Below, piece by piece: positions 19,200-28,490 of a stretch of DNA of 64,000 nucleotides. The position numbers and the translations under genes are program-made. Within the stretch, counting starts at the first letter, position 1, and each line of letters opens with the position of its first letter. The DNA is from 14-2 sp963628035 (lineage in GTDB: Bacteria; Bacillota; Clostridia; Lachnospirales; Lachnospiraceae), in contig CAVGED010000082.1 in the NCBI GenBank assembly GCA_963628035.1, positions 62,001 to 126,000 on the forward strand. Direction: 5' to 3'. Below the pieces are notes generated by a model. That model worked only from the letters and a program-made list of their open reading frames with translations. It was not told where the DNA came from and did not search any database.

Positions 19200-21338
19200 C
19201 TAACCTGTGATCAGCCCAATTTCTGTAAGAATATCTGCTACAAACAAATACAACTGATTCCACAGCACAATGACCAGGAATGCCACGATCCAAATAAGTA
19301 CCATCGTAACCAGGCTTAAAATCCCAATTCCAACAGCCTTCTTTACCGAATACCGATTTGTCACACGCAGTGCAGTATAGAATAAGAAAAATACCCAAAT
19401 CGACAGAATCGTCTGTATTGTAGAGTACATACCCCGGTTATTACTCGTCAATACATGGGAAAATAATCCCAATGGCAGGGTGAATATGAAATACGGTGCA
19501 AAACACAGGGAACCTGTAAAAAACAATTCCTGGAATTTCACTTCACCATCGATAATTGCCGTCACTGCGTACGCTGCAATAATAAAGGTTATAAACGGGA
19601 GTAGTAATTTTACTGCTTCCAGCAGGTAACTCGCATCCTTTAAGTCTACATCCGCCAACGGATAATGGACGATATTCATATAAACAATTCTTACAAGCAC
19701 CGTCAGACCAAGAAAAATAAATGCAGGTGACCATTTTAATCTGCCTCTCATATATCTTACATTTTCAAAGGTCTCACATGGATGAAAGATGGTCGCAAAG
19801 CACAATTTCAACATCTGTATATAGTCAAACCTTCTTGCATCCCATGTATCCTGTAAATGGCACACACTTCTCGAAGAACGTACAAGCACAGAAAAGAATC
19901 CTACACACGCGGCAACGGCCAACGCAAGATAAACAACAAACAGATAGAAATTCGAACGGATCCAATCGTGCAGCTGCTTTGCAAAAGCAGCGGAATACCC
20001 ATCTACATCACCTGCCTGCTTAAAGTAGTGAATTGCCTGTGCATAGTCACCCTCTTTATAGCTGGTTTGCCCCATGCCCTTTAGCGCCAGTATGTAATTC
20101 TCATTCACAGTCAGTACCTGTTCCCAGTACCCTCTTGCCTCTTCATATTTGCCGTTGTAGTATAAGGTCAAAGCCTGTGCGATAGACTCCTTAAATGCAG
20201 TTTGTTTAAATGTCTGTACATTGTTTAAATTGGAATCTAATACATAAACTGTCCCGTCTTTGGCAACTCCGATAGCGGATGGGGTCACAAATTTTCCTTT
20301 TTGGTTTCCTGTACTTCCAACCGTTCCCAGAAGTTCCCCTTCTGTATCATAAATATATACACGACAGGTCACCGTATCCAGTGCATATACCAGCCCATTT
20401 TCATCAAATGCTACATCTGCGAAGTTTGGCTCAATGGATTTGCCATCATCACTGATCCTATCCCCATAAAATGCGGTTCCTGATGATGTCATATAGCTAT
20501 TAGATAAAAAAATGGAAGCAATATTAACGGAAAAAGCACTTGCTCCACCAGTTTCGTGATACGTGTTTGTTCCTACTGTATTCAGCTTTTTTATCTCACC
20601 AATTTTACTATCTCTGGAAGCACAGTAAAGATTATCGTTTGGGTCAATGGCAATATTGTTATAGGTAGCGGCCGTTCGCCTTGTAATGGTCGCTTTCTGT
20701 TCCTCGGAGGCAAATATGCGGACAAGTGCCTCTGTCAGATCAAATCCGATTTCCGACTGTCCAATATATCCTTTAAAGTTATTATTCGAATCAATGGACA
20801 AAATATTTTGTCCCTTTACCACATAGACTGTCCCGGTAGAGCTGATGGCAAGCTTTGCCGGATTATAGGATGTTTCACTTCCCGGGATCCCTTCCGGAGT
20901 TTCCAGTGCTTCTATGAAATTCCCCTGAGAATCTAAATGAACGATTCTGCTGTTATCGGTGTCAGCAATATACATATTCTCATTCGCATCCACATAAATA
21001 CCCTGGGGATTGTTAAAGCTGCTTCCTTCAGCCTCTTTAAAGATTCCAAGTACGTTTCCCTGCGGATCTACCTTGATCACGCGATTGTTGCCTGAATCTA
21101 CAATAAAAATATTCTGCTGATCACTGATAAATAGATCCTGCGGCTTGCTCAGAAATAATGCTTCACCATTTTCATCCACAAACGATTGGAAAACACTCTC
21201 CTTCTCATAAAGAGATGGTATGGAGATTCTCTGAACTCCGTCCAGCACATAGCTGTCGTTTGCTGCATCAGCCGTAATAGACAGACCCAGGAGCAGTATC
21301 GACAATATAACCATTAAAAATCTTTTTCTCTTTTTCAA
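19200..21338 (-). CDS. NHL-repeat/TPR/YIP1 membrane protein
   Basis: 712 residues, starting at a TTG (21338) behind AGGTGAGG, which supplies the basic KKRKR signal-peptide head. An exported NHL beta-propeller follows (about 45-375, with repeats such as DSGNNRVIKVD, DTDNSRIVHLD and LDSNLNNVQ), then two TPR helices (about 385-450), a membrane helix (about 465-485) and a C-terminal YIP1 domain with about five helices (about 510-705). The same architecture recurs beside sugar ABC permeases in Firmicutes. It lies between the two permease pairs, next to the DUF5696 gene. A role as assembly scaffold or sensor of the import complex is a guess. Confidence 0.8.
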   Translation of the reverse strand: MKKRKRFLMVILSILLLGLSITADAANDSYVLDGVQRISIPSLYEKESVFQSFVDENGEALFLSKPQDLFISDQQNIFIVDSGNNRVIKVDPQGNVLGIFKEAEGSSFNNPQGIYVDANENMYIADTDNSRIVHLDSQGNFIEALETPEGIPGSETSYNPAKLAISSTGTVYVVKGQNILSIDSNNNFKGYIGQSEIGFDLTEALVRIFASEEQKATITRRTAATYNNIAIDPNDNLYCASRDSKIGEIKKLNTVGTNTYHETGGASAFSVNIASIFLSNSYMTSSGTAFYGDRISDDGKSIEPNFADVAFDENGLVYALDTVTCRVYIYDTEGELLGTVGSTGNQKGKFVTPSAIGVAKDGTVYVLDSNLNNVQTFKQTAFKESIAQALTLYYNGKYEEARGYWEQVLTVNENYILALKGMGQTSYKEGDYAQAIHYFKQAGDVDGYSAAFAKQLHDWIRSNFYLFVVYLALAVAACVGFFSVLVRSSRSVCHLQDTWDARRFDYIQMLKLCFATIFHPCETFENVRYMRGRLKWSPAFIFLGLTVLVRIVYMNIVHYPLADVDLKDASYLLEAVKLLLPFITFIIAAYAVTAIIDGEVKFQELFFTGSLCFAPYFIFTLPLGLFSHVLTSNNRGMYSTIQTILSIWVFFLFYTALRVTNRYSVKKAVGIGILSLVTMVLIWIVAFLVIVLWNQLYLFVADILTEIGLITG

Positions 21339-21358
21339 TGCTGCCTCACCTCTCCTTT

Positions 21359-22231
21359 CTACCCCTTAATTCCCGAATAAGTCATGGTTTCCATAACATT
21401 TCTCTGAGATAGTGCAAACAAGATGACCGTGGGAACTGTCATCAACATGGTTGCCGCCGATGTTGCGCCTGCATTTCCGATAGCTGCTGATCCGGCACCT
21501 CCGGCAATCGTCTGAAGCGCCAAGGGCAAGGTTCGCATCGACTCATCTGTCGTATAAATCAGTGCTGAGAAATAGTCGTTCCAGTTCGACACAAAGGAAA
21601 GCACTACTAAGGTAGATAATACCGGCTTCATTGCCGGAAGCACTAATTTTGCAAATATCCGAACTTCACTTGCTCCTTCTACGCGGCCTGCCTCAATCAA
21701 TTCCTTCGGATATGAAACAAGAAACTGACGTAACAGGAAAAAATTGTAAGCAGTGGCTACGGACGGTAATATAAGTGCCCAGTATGTATTTACCAATCCC
21801 ATTCCATTCACAACCAGATATCTGGAAATCTGAGTTACATGCGTGGGAAACATCAAAGCCGATACAACAATTTCATATAACAGCCTTGATCCCGGCGGAT
21901 TGTAAATGACCATTCCATATGCACCTAAGCAGCACACAGTACAGGTCAGAAATATGATTCCCCCTGTCTGGATCAGCGAATTAACGATATTTCGAATAAA
22001 CGGTACCGTTGCGCCTCCCAACGTTGTGAACAATTCCGTAAAGTTCTGTAACGTTGGATTTTTCACAAGGAAGCTGGGCGGAAAAATATACAACTCATCG
22101 AGTGGCTTAAATGCCGAATTCACAATGTAGACTAACGGCAATGCCATGAATACTACCAAAAGTCCCATGAGAATATAAACCACTGCCCAGCCAGGCGTTA
22201 TCTTCTTTAATTTTCTTCTTAATTTCCGCAT
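21359..22231 (-). CDS. Carbohydrate ABC transporter permease (MalG type)
   Basis: 290 residues, about six membrane helices and an EAA loop (KELIEAGRVEGASE near residue 185). It pairs with the permease at 22247, 15 bp upstream, and with the solute-binding fusion protein before that. It is a second, distinct importer from the one at 15129/16088. Confidence 0.92.
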   Translation of the reverse strand: MRKLRRKLKKITPGWAVVYILMGLLVVFMALPLVYIVNSAFKPLDELYIFPPSFLVKNPTLQNFTELFTTLGGATVPFIRNIVNSLIQTGGIIFLTCTVCCLGAYGMVIYNPPGSRLLYEIVVSALMFPTHVTQISRYLVVNGMGLVNTYWALILPSVATAYNFFLLRQFLVSYPKELIEAGRVEGASEVRIFAKLVLPAMKPVLSTLVVLSFVSNWNDYFSALIYTTDESMRTLPLALQTIAGGAGSAAIGNAGATSAATMLMTVPTVILFALSQRNVMETMTYSGIKG

Positions 22232-22246
22232 TCCTGTTCACCCCTG

Positions 22247-23158
22247 CTAGTCTGTTTTCAGCACTTTCATTACCACACGGCCAAAAACAAAAGTAATAAA
22301 GAAAAGAATTACTGCAATCGCTGATGCATATCCCATTTCAAGTCGGATAAATGCATAATCATAGAGATGGGCTACAATCGTATGTCCCGCATAGTTCGTA
22401 CTCGGGAACCCTGCAACAGCCACCGCAATATCGTATACTCCAAAAGCTGCAACCACAGCATTGATAGCACCAAAGAGGAGCTGCGGCTTCATCTGCGGGA
22501 AAATTATATAACGCAAATCTTCCCAACGATTCCGGATGCCATCAATTTTTCCCGCCTCCGACAGTTCCTTCGACAAATTTTGGAATCCGGCAAGAAATAC
22601 CAGGAAATTCGTTCCCATTCCGGTAAATACCTGTACCATTATAATTACTGGCAATATGTAATTTGTGTCCGTTGTCCATTGTATGGGTGAAGATATCAAT
22701 CCAATATTGATCAATATATTATTGATCAGTCCGTAACGGTCACCGGAAAAGAAGTACAGCCACACTACGGAAATTGCCACCGAGCTCATAATAGATGGTG
22801 CATAAAAGCCTAATGCAAATACGGTTTTACACTTCATCTGGTTGATGATCCATGCAATAAAGAACGAAAGCATAAAACATAGCGGTCCTGTAATGCATGC
22901 AAATATCATTGTGTTCTTTATTGCTATGATAAAAATATCATCATCCAAAAACAACAATTTGTAGTTCGTAAGCCCCGCGAACTTCGCCGGATTTATCATG
23001 TCATACTGCGTAAAGCTCTGCCCGATCGCCACAAATACCGGAATAACTGTAAAGATAAAAAACAGTAGGAAGAACGGCAGCATGAACGCATATCCATAAA
23101 TATGAAATCTTCTCTCCAACGTAAGCTTACGTTTTTTCTTTGACACTATTTTATTCAT
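22247..23158 (-). CDS. Sugar ABC transporter permease (MalF/UgpA type)
   Basis: About 303 residues from the ATG at 23158. This start overlaps the upstream stop codon by 8 bp and gives the usual short basic N-terminus (KKKRKLTLERR). An ATG at 23170 lies closer to AGGAGG and is the alternative; the longer reading from 23224 is unlikely. The protein has about six helices and an EAA-like loop (LSKELSEAGKIDG). Translation is probably coupled to the binding-protein gene. Confidence 0.9.
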   Translation of the reverse strand: MNKIVSKKKRKLTLERRFHIYGYAFMLPFFLLFFIFTVIPVFVAIGQSFTQYDMINPAKFAGLTNYKLLFLDDDIFIIAIKNTMIFACITGPLCFMLSFFIAWIINQMKCKTVFALGFYAPSIMSSVAISVVWLYFFSGDRYGLINNILINIGLISSPIQWTTDTNYILPVIIMVQVFTGMGTNFLVFLAGFQNLSKELSEAGKIDGIRNRWEDLRYIIFPQMKPQLLFGAINAVVAAFGVYDIAVAVAGFPSTNYAGHTIVAHLYDYAFIRLEMGYASAIAVILFFITFVFGRVVMKVLKTD

Positions 23159-26069
23159 ATGTGATACCATACTCCTCCTGCTTTTTCCGAAGCTCTTTGT
23201 TAATTTCCAGTACCGCTTCTTCAAGCGAATCTCTCAGGTTTTCTCCATTCACCACTACTTTATTCCACAAATTCGTCATATGCCTGGTTGTATAATATCC
23301 ACCGATAACATTGGGTATCTCCCTGTCTGCTTCCATCATGGTCCGGATGGTCTGTAAATCGGTTTTCTTCCATGCCAGAGACTCAAAGGCTTCTACATTT
23401 GCCGTATTCCAACGTGCCTCTGTGCCAAGTGTCGCTTCTATTTCCTGGCAAAAGGAAGTCTGCGTTTTCACCGAGGACCACCATTTTAAGAATTCCCACG
23501 CCTGCTTTTCTTTTCCCGTATTGTTCAGGATAATATCACTGGTACTGTTAAAAGAAGACGTCGTACGATCTATGCTGCCATCTTCCTTCTCCACCCCCGG
23601 AACCAATGCTATCCCCCACTTTCCGGAAATCTCGGGTGCCGCTGTCAAGAGCTGTAAATAAAGTGAATAATCTCCGACTCCCATTGGCATCTCGCCTGTG
23701 CGGAACCGATTGTAAAAGCTCGCCAGAATCGGAATTTCATACTGTGTATAAAGTTCTGTCGCTTCTTTTAATCCCTCATATACTTCCGGTGAATCCAAGG
23801 CTGAGGCGGAACCATCTTCCGTATAATATTTTCCTCCATACTGCAGGATAAATGATTTCTCATCTCTCGGATATGAAAACTCGTATCCCGCATTATAAAG
23901 TGCAGGTAATGTTTCTGAATACAATTCCTCTCGGGTTTCCGGTATTGCAATCCCAAGCTCGGAAATAATGTCTTTTCGGTAAAACAATGCTTTAAAATCC
24001 ATGGTCTCCGGCAAAGCATACACGCCCCCTTGATATTCATAGGGCACAATTGTTTCCGGATAAAACCTTGAGGCCACTTCCTCATAATCCTCAAACTGTG
24101 TCAGATCTACATCTGCTCCACGAATTGCGAAATCCACCGGAGATGTTGAGGAAACCGCCAACGCCACATCCGGCTGTGTACCGGAGGTAATGGACATAAG
24201 TAATACATTTGCACTTCCTGAGTTTAATTGTGAACTTGGCACGGTTTTGACATTGACCAAGATTCCCGTCTCAGGCGTAAAGCTCTCGTCTGCCAAATCT
24301 TTAATGGCCTGTGCCCACTCAGTACCACGGGCGATCCATACATCTATTTCATCCGTGATCTCCACGTTCTCATCGATACTCCCTGTAATGGAATTATAAC
24401 TTCTTGTAAAGGAAGTCCATAGAGAAACGATATTTGCCCATAAGGTTTTAAAAACATTGTGCTTTGCATTCTCTGTTTTTACATCCGCTGAATTGATATA
24501 AATCTTATCCAGCTGCATGCCTGCAGATAAAAGGGCGGTGTACCATGTTCCAAGCGTTGTCTGTGCCTTCTCAATATCTTCATAATTTTTGGCAATGGAG
24601 AAGGGATCCTTCACCATATTCTTCAGTTGTACCAAAATACTGTTCATGCTGCTGGCTATCGACGGATTTCCTCCCGTACACTCCTTCAGGTACGCGATCT
24701 TTTCCTCCAGGCTGGCAATCACAGTCTCCAGTTGTCCTTTTAATTCCGGTATATTTTTAAAGAACAGATAATCATAATTCGGATCGATATCACTTCCTGT
24801 TAATTTTTTGATCTCAAGCTGCATCTGTGAAAGAATCGCCATATCTTCTTCAATTGATGTGATAACGCTTGTCATTTCTCCTTGTTTGATCGTCATAGAG
24901 AGCGCATGCTCTCCTTCTTCCATATAAAATAAATACGGTTCTCCCTCCTGATCCGCAATTTCCACGGTATTATAAGAAGATCTGTATGGAAATTTATACG
25001 AAAGCATTTCTGCAAAGGGAACCTTTCCGTCAATTGCAATCTGCCGATAAACATTCAGGCCATCTGTATAATTCGTTAATGCCCGAAAACCGATCTTATA
25101 CAATCCGCTTTTCGGAACACTCACATTCCAGGTGATCTGTTGATTTCCTGAACTCCATCTTCCTCCGCCATACACATTCAGGTATTCAATTGTATAATCA
25201 TACAGGGTTACGGTTACATCTGACGAATTCTGACGGCGTATTGTCACATCATTGGTCCATGCCACTACGTCTTCCGCTTCAAAGGTAAGCTTCTGATTCG
25301 TTATTTTTTCATAACCGTTTTGCTCATACTCCTTTCGCACTTCTTGATAGTTCTTTGTTTGCTGCGCAGCATTGACATGCAGATCTCCAACATACATATC
25401 TTTCTCTTCAAACATGAGCGTAACCGTATGGGAACCGGCCTCAAAATAAAATTCAAAAGGAGAGACGCAAATACCGGAAGCATCCATCAGCGAAGCCGTC
25501 TGCCACTGATTTACCGGAAGATTATCTCCGCGAATCTGGTCTCCATAGGAATTCACTCTTCCTTTGTTTTGTTCCACGTATCGCTTCTTAAATGTTAATC
25601 CTGCTGCCTCTTTAAACAACATCTCCCCATCTACATAGAGGTTTCGTTTTGCGACATAAGCCTTCTCGCCATCCAGGTAATAGTCCAATGCCAGCGTATA
25701 GATTCCTTCGTCCTCAATCTCAAATCTCCATGTCAACTCTGAGGTCTCATCGGTCCAATGCAGCGCACTTTTCCCTTCTATGTCTTCTGAAACCAGATCC
25801 GTATTGTCTGCAGTCAAAGAATCTACGCCTATGACAAGGTTTTCTCCCCCATCCGGGTAAGTATTATTCAATTCCTCACGATAATCTGTGTAGGTCGGAT
25901 ATTCTGTTATTCCTTCCACCAAAATTCCACTCTTGCCACCGAACTTTTCCGAAAGCGGCTTATCCAGCGGTTCAGCAGCCGAAACAGGAAGGCCTGTTGC
26001 CAATAGGCTCAAACTCACTGCAAGAGCTACTATTCTTTTCTGCTTGTTTCTTTCTGCCCCATGCCTCAT
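23151..26069 (-). CDS. Carbohydrate-binding-module/solute-binding fusion protein
   Basis: 972 residues. A signal peptide (about 12-32, VSA-AEP cleavage) lacks a lipobox cysteine. Two beta-sandwich regions resembling family 6/35 carbohydrate-binding modules follow (about 75-250 and 260-415, the latter with WNVSVPKSGLYKIGFRA). A helical linker (about 425-560) leads to a family 1 solute-binding domain (about 570-960, with LPETMDFKALFYRKD and WEFLKWW). Usual binding proteins are 400-550 residues, so this is a true fusion. It lies directly upstream of its permeases. It probably captures a polymer or long oligosaccharide and hands it to the 22247/21359 channel. Confidence 0.85.
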   Translation of the reverse strand: MRHGAERNKQKRIVALAVSLSLLATGLPVSAAEPLDKPLSEKFGGKSGILVEGITEYPTYTDYREELNNTYPDGGENLVIGVDSLTADNTDLVSEDIEGKSALHWTDETSELTWRFEIEDEGIYTLALDYYLDGEKAYVAKRNLYVDGEMLFKEAAGLTFKKRYVEQNKGRVNSYGDQIRGDNLPVNQWQTASLMDASGICVSPFEFYFEAGSHTVTLMFEEKDMYVGDLHVNAAQQTKNYQEVRKEYEQNGYEKITNQKLTFEAEDVVAWTNDVTIRRQNSSDVTVTLYDYTIEYLNVYGGGRWSSGNQQITWNVSVPKSGLYKIGFRALTNYTDGLNVYRQIAIDGKVPFAEMLSYKFPYRSSYNTVEIADQEGEPYLFYMEEGEHALSMTIKQGEMTSVITSIEEDMAILSQMQLEIKKLTGSDIDPNYDYLFFKNIPELKGQLETVIASLEEKIAYLKECTGGNPSIASSMNSILVQLKNMVKDPFSIAKNYEDIEKAQTTLGTWYTALLSAGMQLDKIYINSADVKTENAKHNVFKTLWANIVSLWTSFTRSYNSITGSIDENVEITDEIDVWIARGTEWAQAIKDLADESFTPETGILVNVKTVPSSQLNSGSANVLLMSITSGTQPDVALAVSSTSPVDFAIRGADVDLTQFEDYEEVASRFYPETIVPYEYQGGVYALPETMDFKALFYRKDIISELGIAIPETREELYSETLPALYNAGYEFSYPRDEKSFILQYGGKYYTEDGSASALDSPEVYEGLKEATELYTQYEIPILASFYNRFRTGEMPMGVGDYSLYLQLLTAAPEISGKWGIALVPGVEKEDGSIDRTTSSFNSTSDIILNNTGKEKQAWEFLKWWSSVKTQTSFCQEIEATLGTEARWNTANVEAFESLAWKKTDLQTIRTMMEADREIPNVIGGYYTTRHMTNLWNKVVVNGENLRDSLEEAVLEINKELRKKQEEYGITYE

Positions 26070-26083
26070 GTTTTATCTCCTCA

Positions 26084-27496
26084 TTACCTGCATATGTATT
26101 TGCGAAAATCGCACATCCTGTGAAATGTAATGTAATTGGAATCGTGAAAGTTGGTCGCATTGTTCATTGCAGTTCGCTGCACCCAAACCAAATCTTCTCC
26201 GTCGATCAAAAGATCGGGATACTGCATGCCAATCTTTTCCGTCGCATCTTCGTAAGCGGAACAATCCACCACATCACAGACAAACTCCCAGTGAATCGCA
26301 TCTGTTGACCTCGTCAGTGAAAGCACATTTCTGCTCATTGGTTTTGTCTCATCGATGACCCGATTAACCAATGCGATATACTGCTCCAAGATTTCATCAT
26401 AGGCAATTGAAAACTTTGTAAGCCCGCCTGTAAAGTCAATTACTTTATAAAATTCCAGCTGCTTTTCCGGATGCTTCGGATCAATCTTCAATAGTACCGC
26501 CCGGTCATGGCTCGGTACACACTTATTGATCTGGTATCTCAGAAAATTACATAAAATTCCGCCCGGAAGTCTTACAATATTTCCTTCCAGGCACCCTTGA
26601 CTGTCGCCTTCTGCCGCACCTTTCCACTTAGAATCGTACGGCAGAAACCCGCTGATCGTCCATGACTCTGCCCTCATAAGATTGTCATTGACATCTATCG
26701 ATAATACTCCCGACATATGGCCACCCTTTTCCCATGTGCCAAAATCCACAGCCGCCCAAAGTCTGCCCTCATGTTCCATGATATTGAGCGGTGCCCGATG
26801 CGGACCGCCGCACCAGCGATTTCCGCTTCCCGGAAACAGCGTTACAAATTTCGACCAATGCTTCCCCTCATCTTCTGACTTCCCTATGATGACATTTCCG
26901 TATTCTGTAGTAAACGCAAGCATATACAATGCGCTCTTGAACTCAAACAATTTTCCCCAGAAGCAAGGAAACAAGTCGGTCAGATAATTCCATGTCCTTC
27001 CCTCATCATAAGAAGCAAATATCTTGGTTAAATTCTGTCCCCGGACATTCGCATATACATCCATGCTTACCAGCAATGTGCCGCTTTTTGTCTTCATGAT
27101 TGAAGGGCTGCATAATGCATGACCCGAAAAAGCGTAACAATCATCTTGTGGGTGCAAGTAGTTCACCGGGCAACCGACAACCGGAGCAACTACCGCCTTT
27201 CTCACCTGCGAACTTCGTCTTTTATCCTCATCATCAGCAATGCAAAAACGATAGGTCTTTCCATTCTCCAATCCCTCTGCAAAGACGTGATTCTCTTTTG
27301 TCAAGATCTCCTGGCAGTTATCATCTTCATCCCATATGTATAAACAATGATCGGAAGCTGTTCTTTTTTCATCATACCACTCAATCTCAGCGCATCCATC
27401 TCCCGGGCGAATTGCTGCAATGTACGGATATTCTTTTCTGTATGCTTCATCCACAGTATAAAACGGAGTGTAATCCCATCCGGAATAGCCTTTCAT
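26084..27496 (-). CDS. Cytosolic sialidase-like beta-propeller protein
   Basis: 470 residues with no signal peptide or membrane segment. An N-terminal FN3-like domain (about 20-105) precedes a propeller with Asp boxes ASYDEGRTW and SEDEGKHW. It shares motifs with the surface propellers of the cluster: SPSI...SGTLLVSMD, LEGN, FLR, GGLTKFSIAYDE and the C-terminal DGEDLVWVQR...FHDSN. The first-blade FRIP motif of sialidases is absent. It lies 53 bp after the lyase gene and 14 bp before the binding-protein gene. Its cytosolic location suggests it acts on imported oligosaccharides just before the lyase (inference). Confidence 0.82.
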   Translation of the reverse strand: MKGYSGWDYTPFYTVDEAYRKEYPYIAAIRPGDGCAEIEWYDEKRTASDHCLYIWDEDDNCQEILTKENHVFAEGLENGKTYRFCIADDEDKRRSSQVRKAVVAPVVGCPVNYLHPQDDCYAFSGHALCSPSIMKTKSGTLLVSMDVYANVRGQNLTKIFASYDEGRTWNYLTDLFPCFWGKLFEFKSALYMLAFTTEYGNVIIGKSEDEGKHWSKFVTLFPGSGNRWCGGPHRAPLNIMEHEGRLWAAVDFGTWEKGGHMSGVLSIDVNDNLMRAESWTISGFLPYDSKWKGAAEGDSQGCLEGNIVRLPGGILCNFLRYQINKCVPSHDRAVLLKIDPKHPEKQLEFYKVIDFTGGLTKFSIAYDEILEQYIALVNRVIDETKPMSRNVLSLTRSTDAIHWEFVCDVVDCSAYEDATEKIGMQYPDLLIDGEDLVWVQRTAMNNATNFHDSNYITFHRMCDFRKYICR

Positions 27497-27549
27497 TTCT
27501 CTCTCCTGTCCTTTTCAGAATGTGTAATCACTATAGCAATACATAATCA

Positions 27550-28434
27550 CTATAACATGGACGCTATTTTTTCATCCAGTCTTTTCATCTGTTCTTCCAG
27601 CAATTCCCTCTTCTTCAGATTCCGGCACTTGCTCTCTGTAGAACCATAGCCTTTTATATCCATTGCCGCCTGCATAACCGTGACATTCCCGCTGTCAAGG
27701 GTTTTCATTACCTCAAAGCAAATATTCTGCCACTCCCTTGCCTTCTCTATATCTTGCTTTTCCCACGCTTCCTTTACTTTTACAAAAGGAACAGGATATA
27801 CGCCGGAAAGCCCGGATATAATTCCGTCACATCCCATTGTCAAAAATTCAAGTTGATATACATCGGATCCCTGTAGCAGAGCCATGCCATCACAGGCCAA
27901 GTACTCCATTGACCTTTGCAGATCGCAAAAGCTCGCCTTCATTCCCATAACGTTCCTGCAGTCATTAAATATACGCTTTGCAACATCCGGCGTAAGATCG
28001 TTCCCGGTACGCGGCGGAATATTGTACATATAAAGAGGAAAATCCTCCGGGACAGACGCAGATACCGCACAATAATATTGATATAGTTCTTCGTCTTCAT
28101 ATACAACAAAAGCCGGGGCAACAATTGCAGCACAGTCAGCTCCCAGTTCATAAGCACCTTTTGTAAGAGCAATCGTTTCTTCCAACCGCGATGCTCCTGT
28201 ATGTATGCAAATGTCCACCTTACCCTTCAGCTCTTTAATCAGTTCCTTCGCAAGCTCCAGTCTCTCCTGTGTCGAATAATTGATTCCCTCACCATTTGTT
28301 CCGGAAACAAACAAGCCATTTACCCCTCCATCCACACAATGCTTTGCATAAGCAAGGGTTGCTTTCATATCAATTTGTCCGTTCTTGTCCGCCACAGTCA
28401 TCAGGGCCGTTATTACACCACTTAATCTTTTCAT
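27550..28434 (-). CDS. DapA/NanA-family lyase (class I aldolase type)
   Basis: 294 residues from the ATG at 28434 (GGAGAG upstream); the longer reading to 28470 would run through the operator. The TIM barrel carries the family signatures: GTNGEG near residue 48 (DapA GTTGE), YNIPPRTG near 137 with the active-site Tyr, and GMKAS near 163 with the Schiff-base Lys. The family cleaves or condenses 2-keto acids (N-acetylneuraminate, 2-keto-3-deoxy acids, dihydrodipicolinate). A catabolic aldolase is likely because it heads a glycan cluster and is controlled by a palindromic operator. The absence of nanE/nanK nearby means N-acetylneuraminate is not established as substrate. Confidence 0.88.
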   Translation of the reverse strand: MKRLSGVITALMTVADKNGQIDMKATLAYAKHCVDGGVNGLFVSGTNGEGINYSTQERLELAKELIKELKGKVDICIHTGASRLEETIALTKGAYELGADCAAIVAPAFVVYEDEELYQYYCAVSASVPEDFPLYMYNIPPRTGNDLTPDVAKRIFNDCRNVMGMKASFCDLQRSMEYLACDGMALLQGSDVYQLEFLTMGCDGIISGLSGVYPVPFVKVKEAWEKQDIEKAREWQNICFEVMKTLDSGNVTVMQAAMDIKGYGSTESKCRNLKKRELLEEQMKRLDEKIASML

Positions 28435-28448
28435 TTTTCTCTCCGTTC

Positions 28449-28465
28449 GTTCATTATTGATGAAC
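28449..28465. promoter_or_regulatory. 17-bp palindromic operator
   Basis: GTTCAT-N5-ATGAAC, identical to 634-650. It lies between the -10 box and the ribosome binding site of the lyase gene, about 15 bp before the start codon. It is a likely repressor site for the whole long cluster. Confidence 0.85.
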
Positions 28466-28490
28466 ATCATTCTGTATTATGCTTAATATG

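Noticed and set aside
27550..28434. Calling the lyase nanA or dapA
   Set aside because: Family residues are present but do not decide the substrate; nanE, nanK and the lysine pathway genes are absent nearby.
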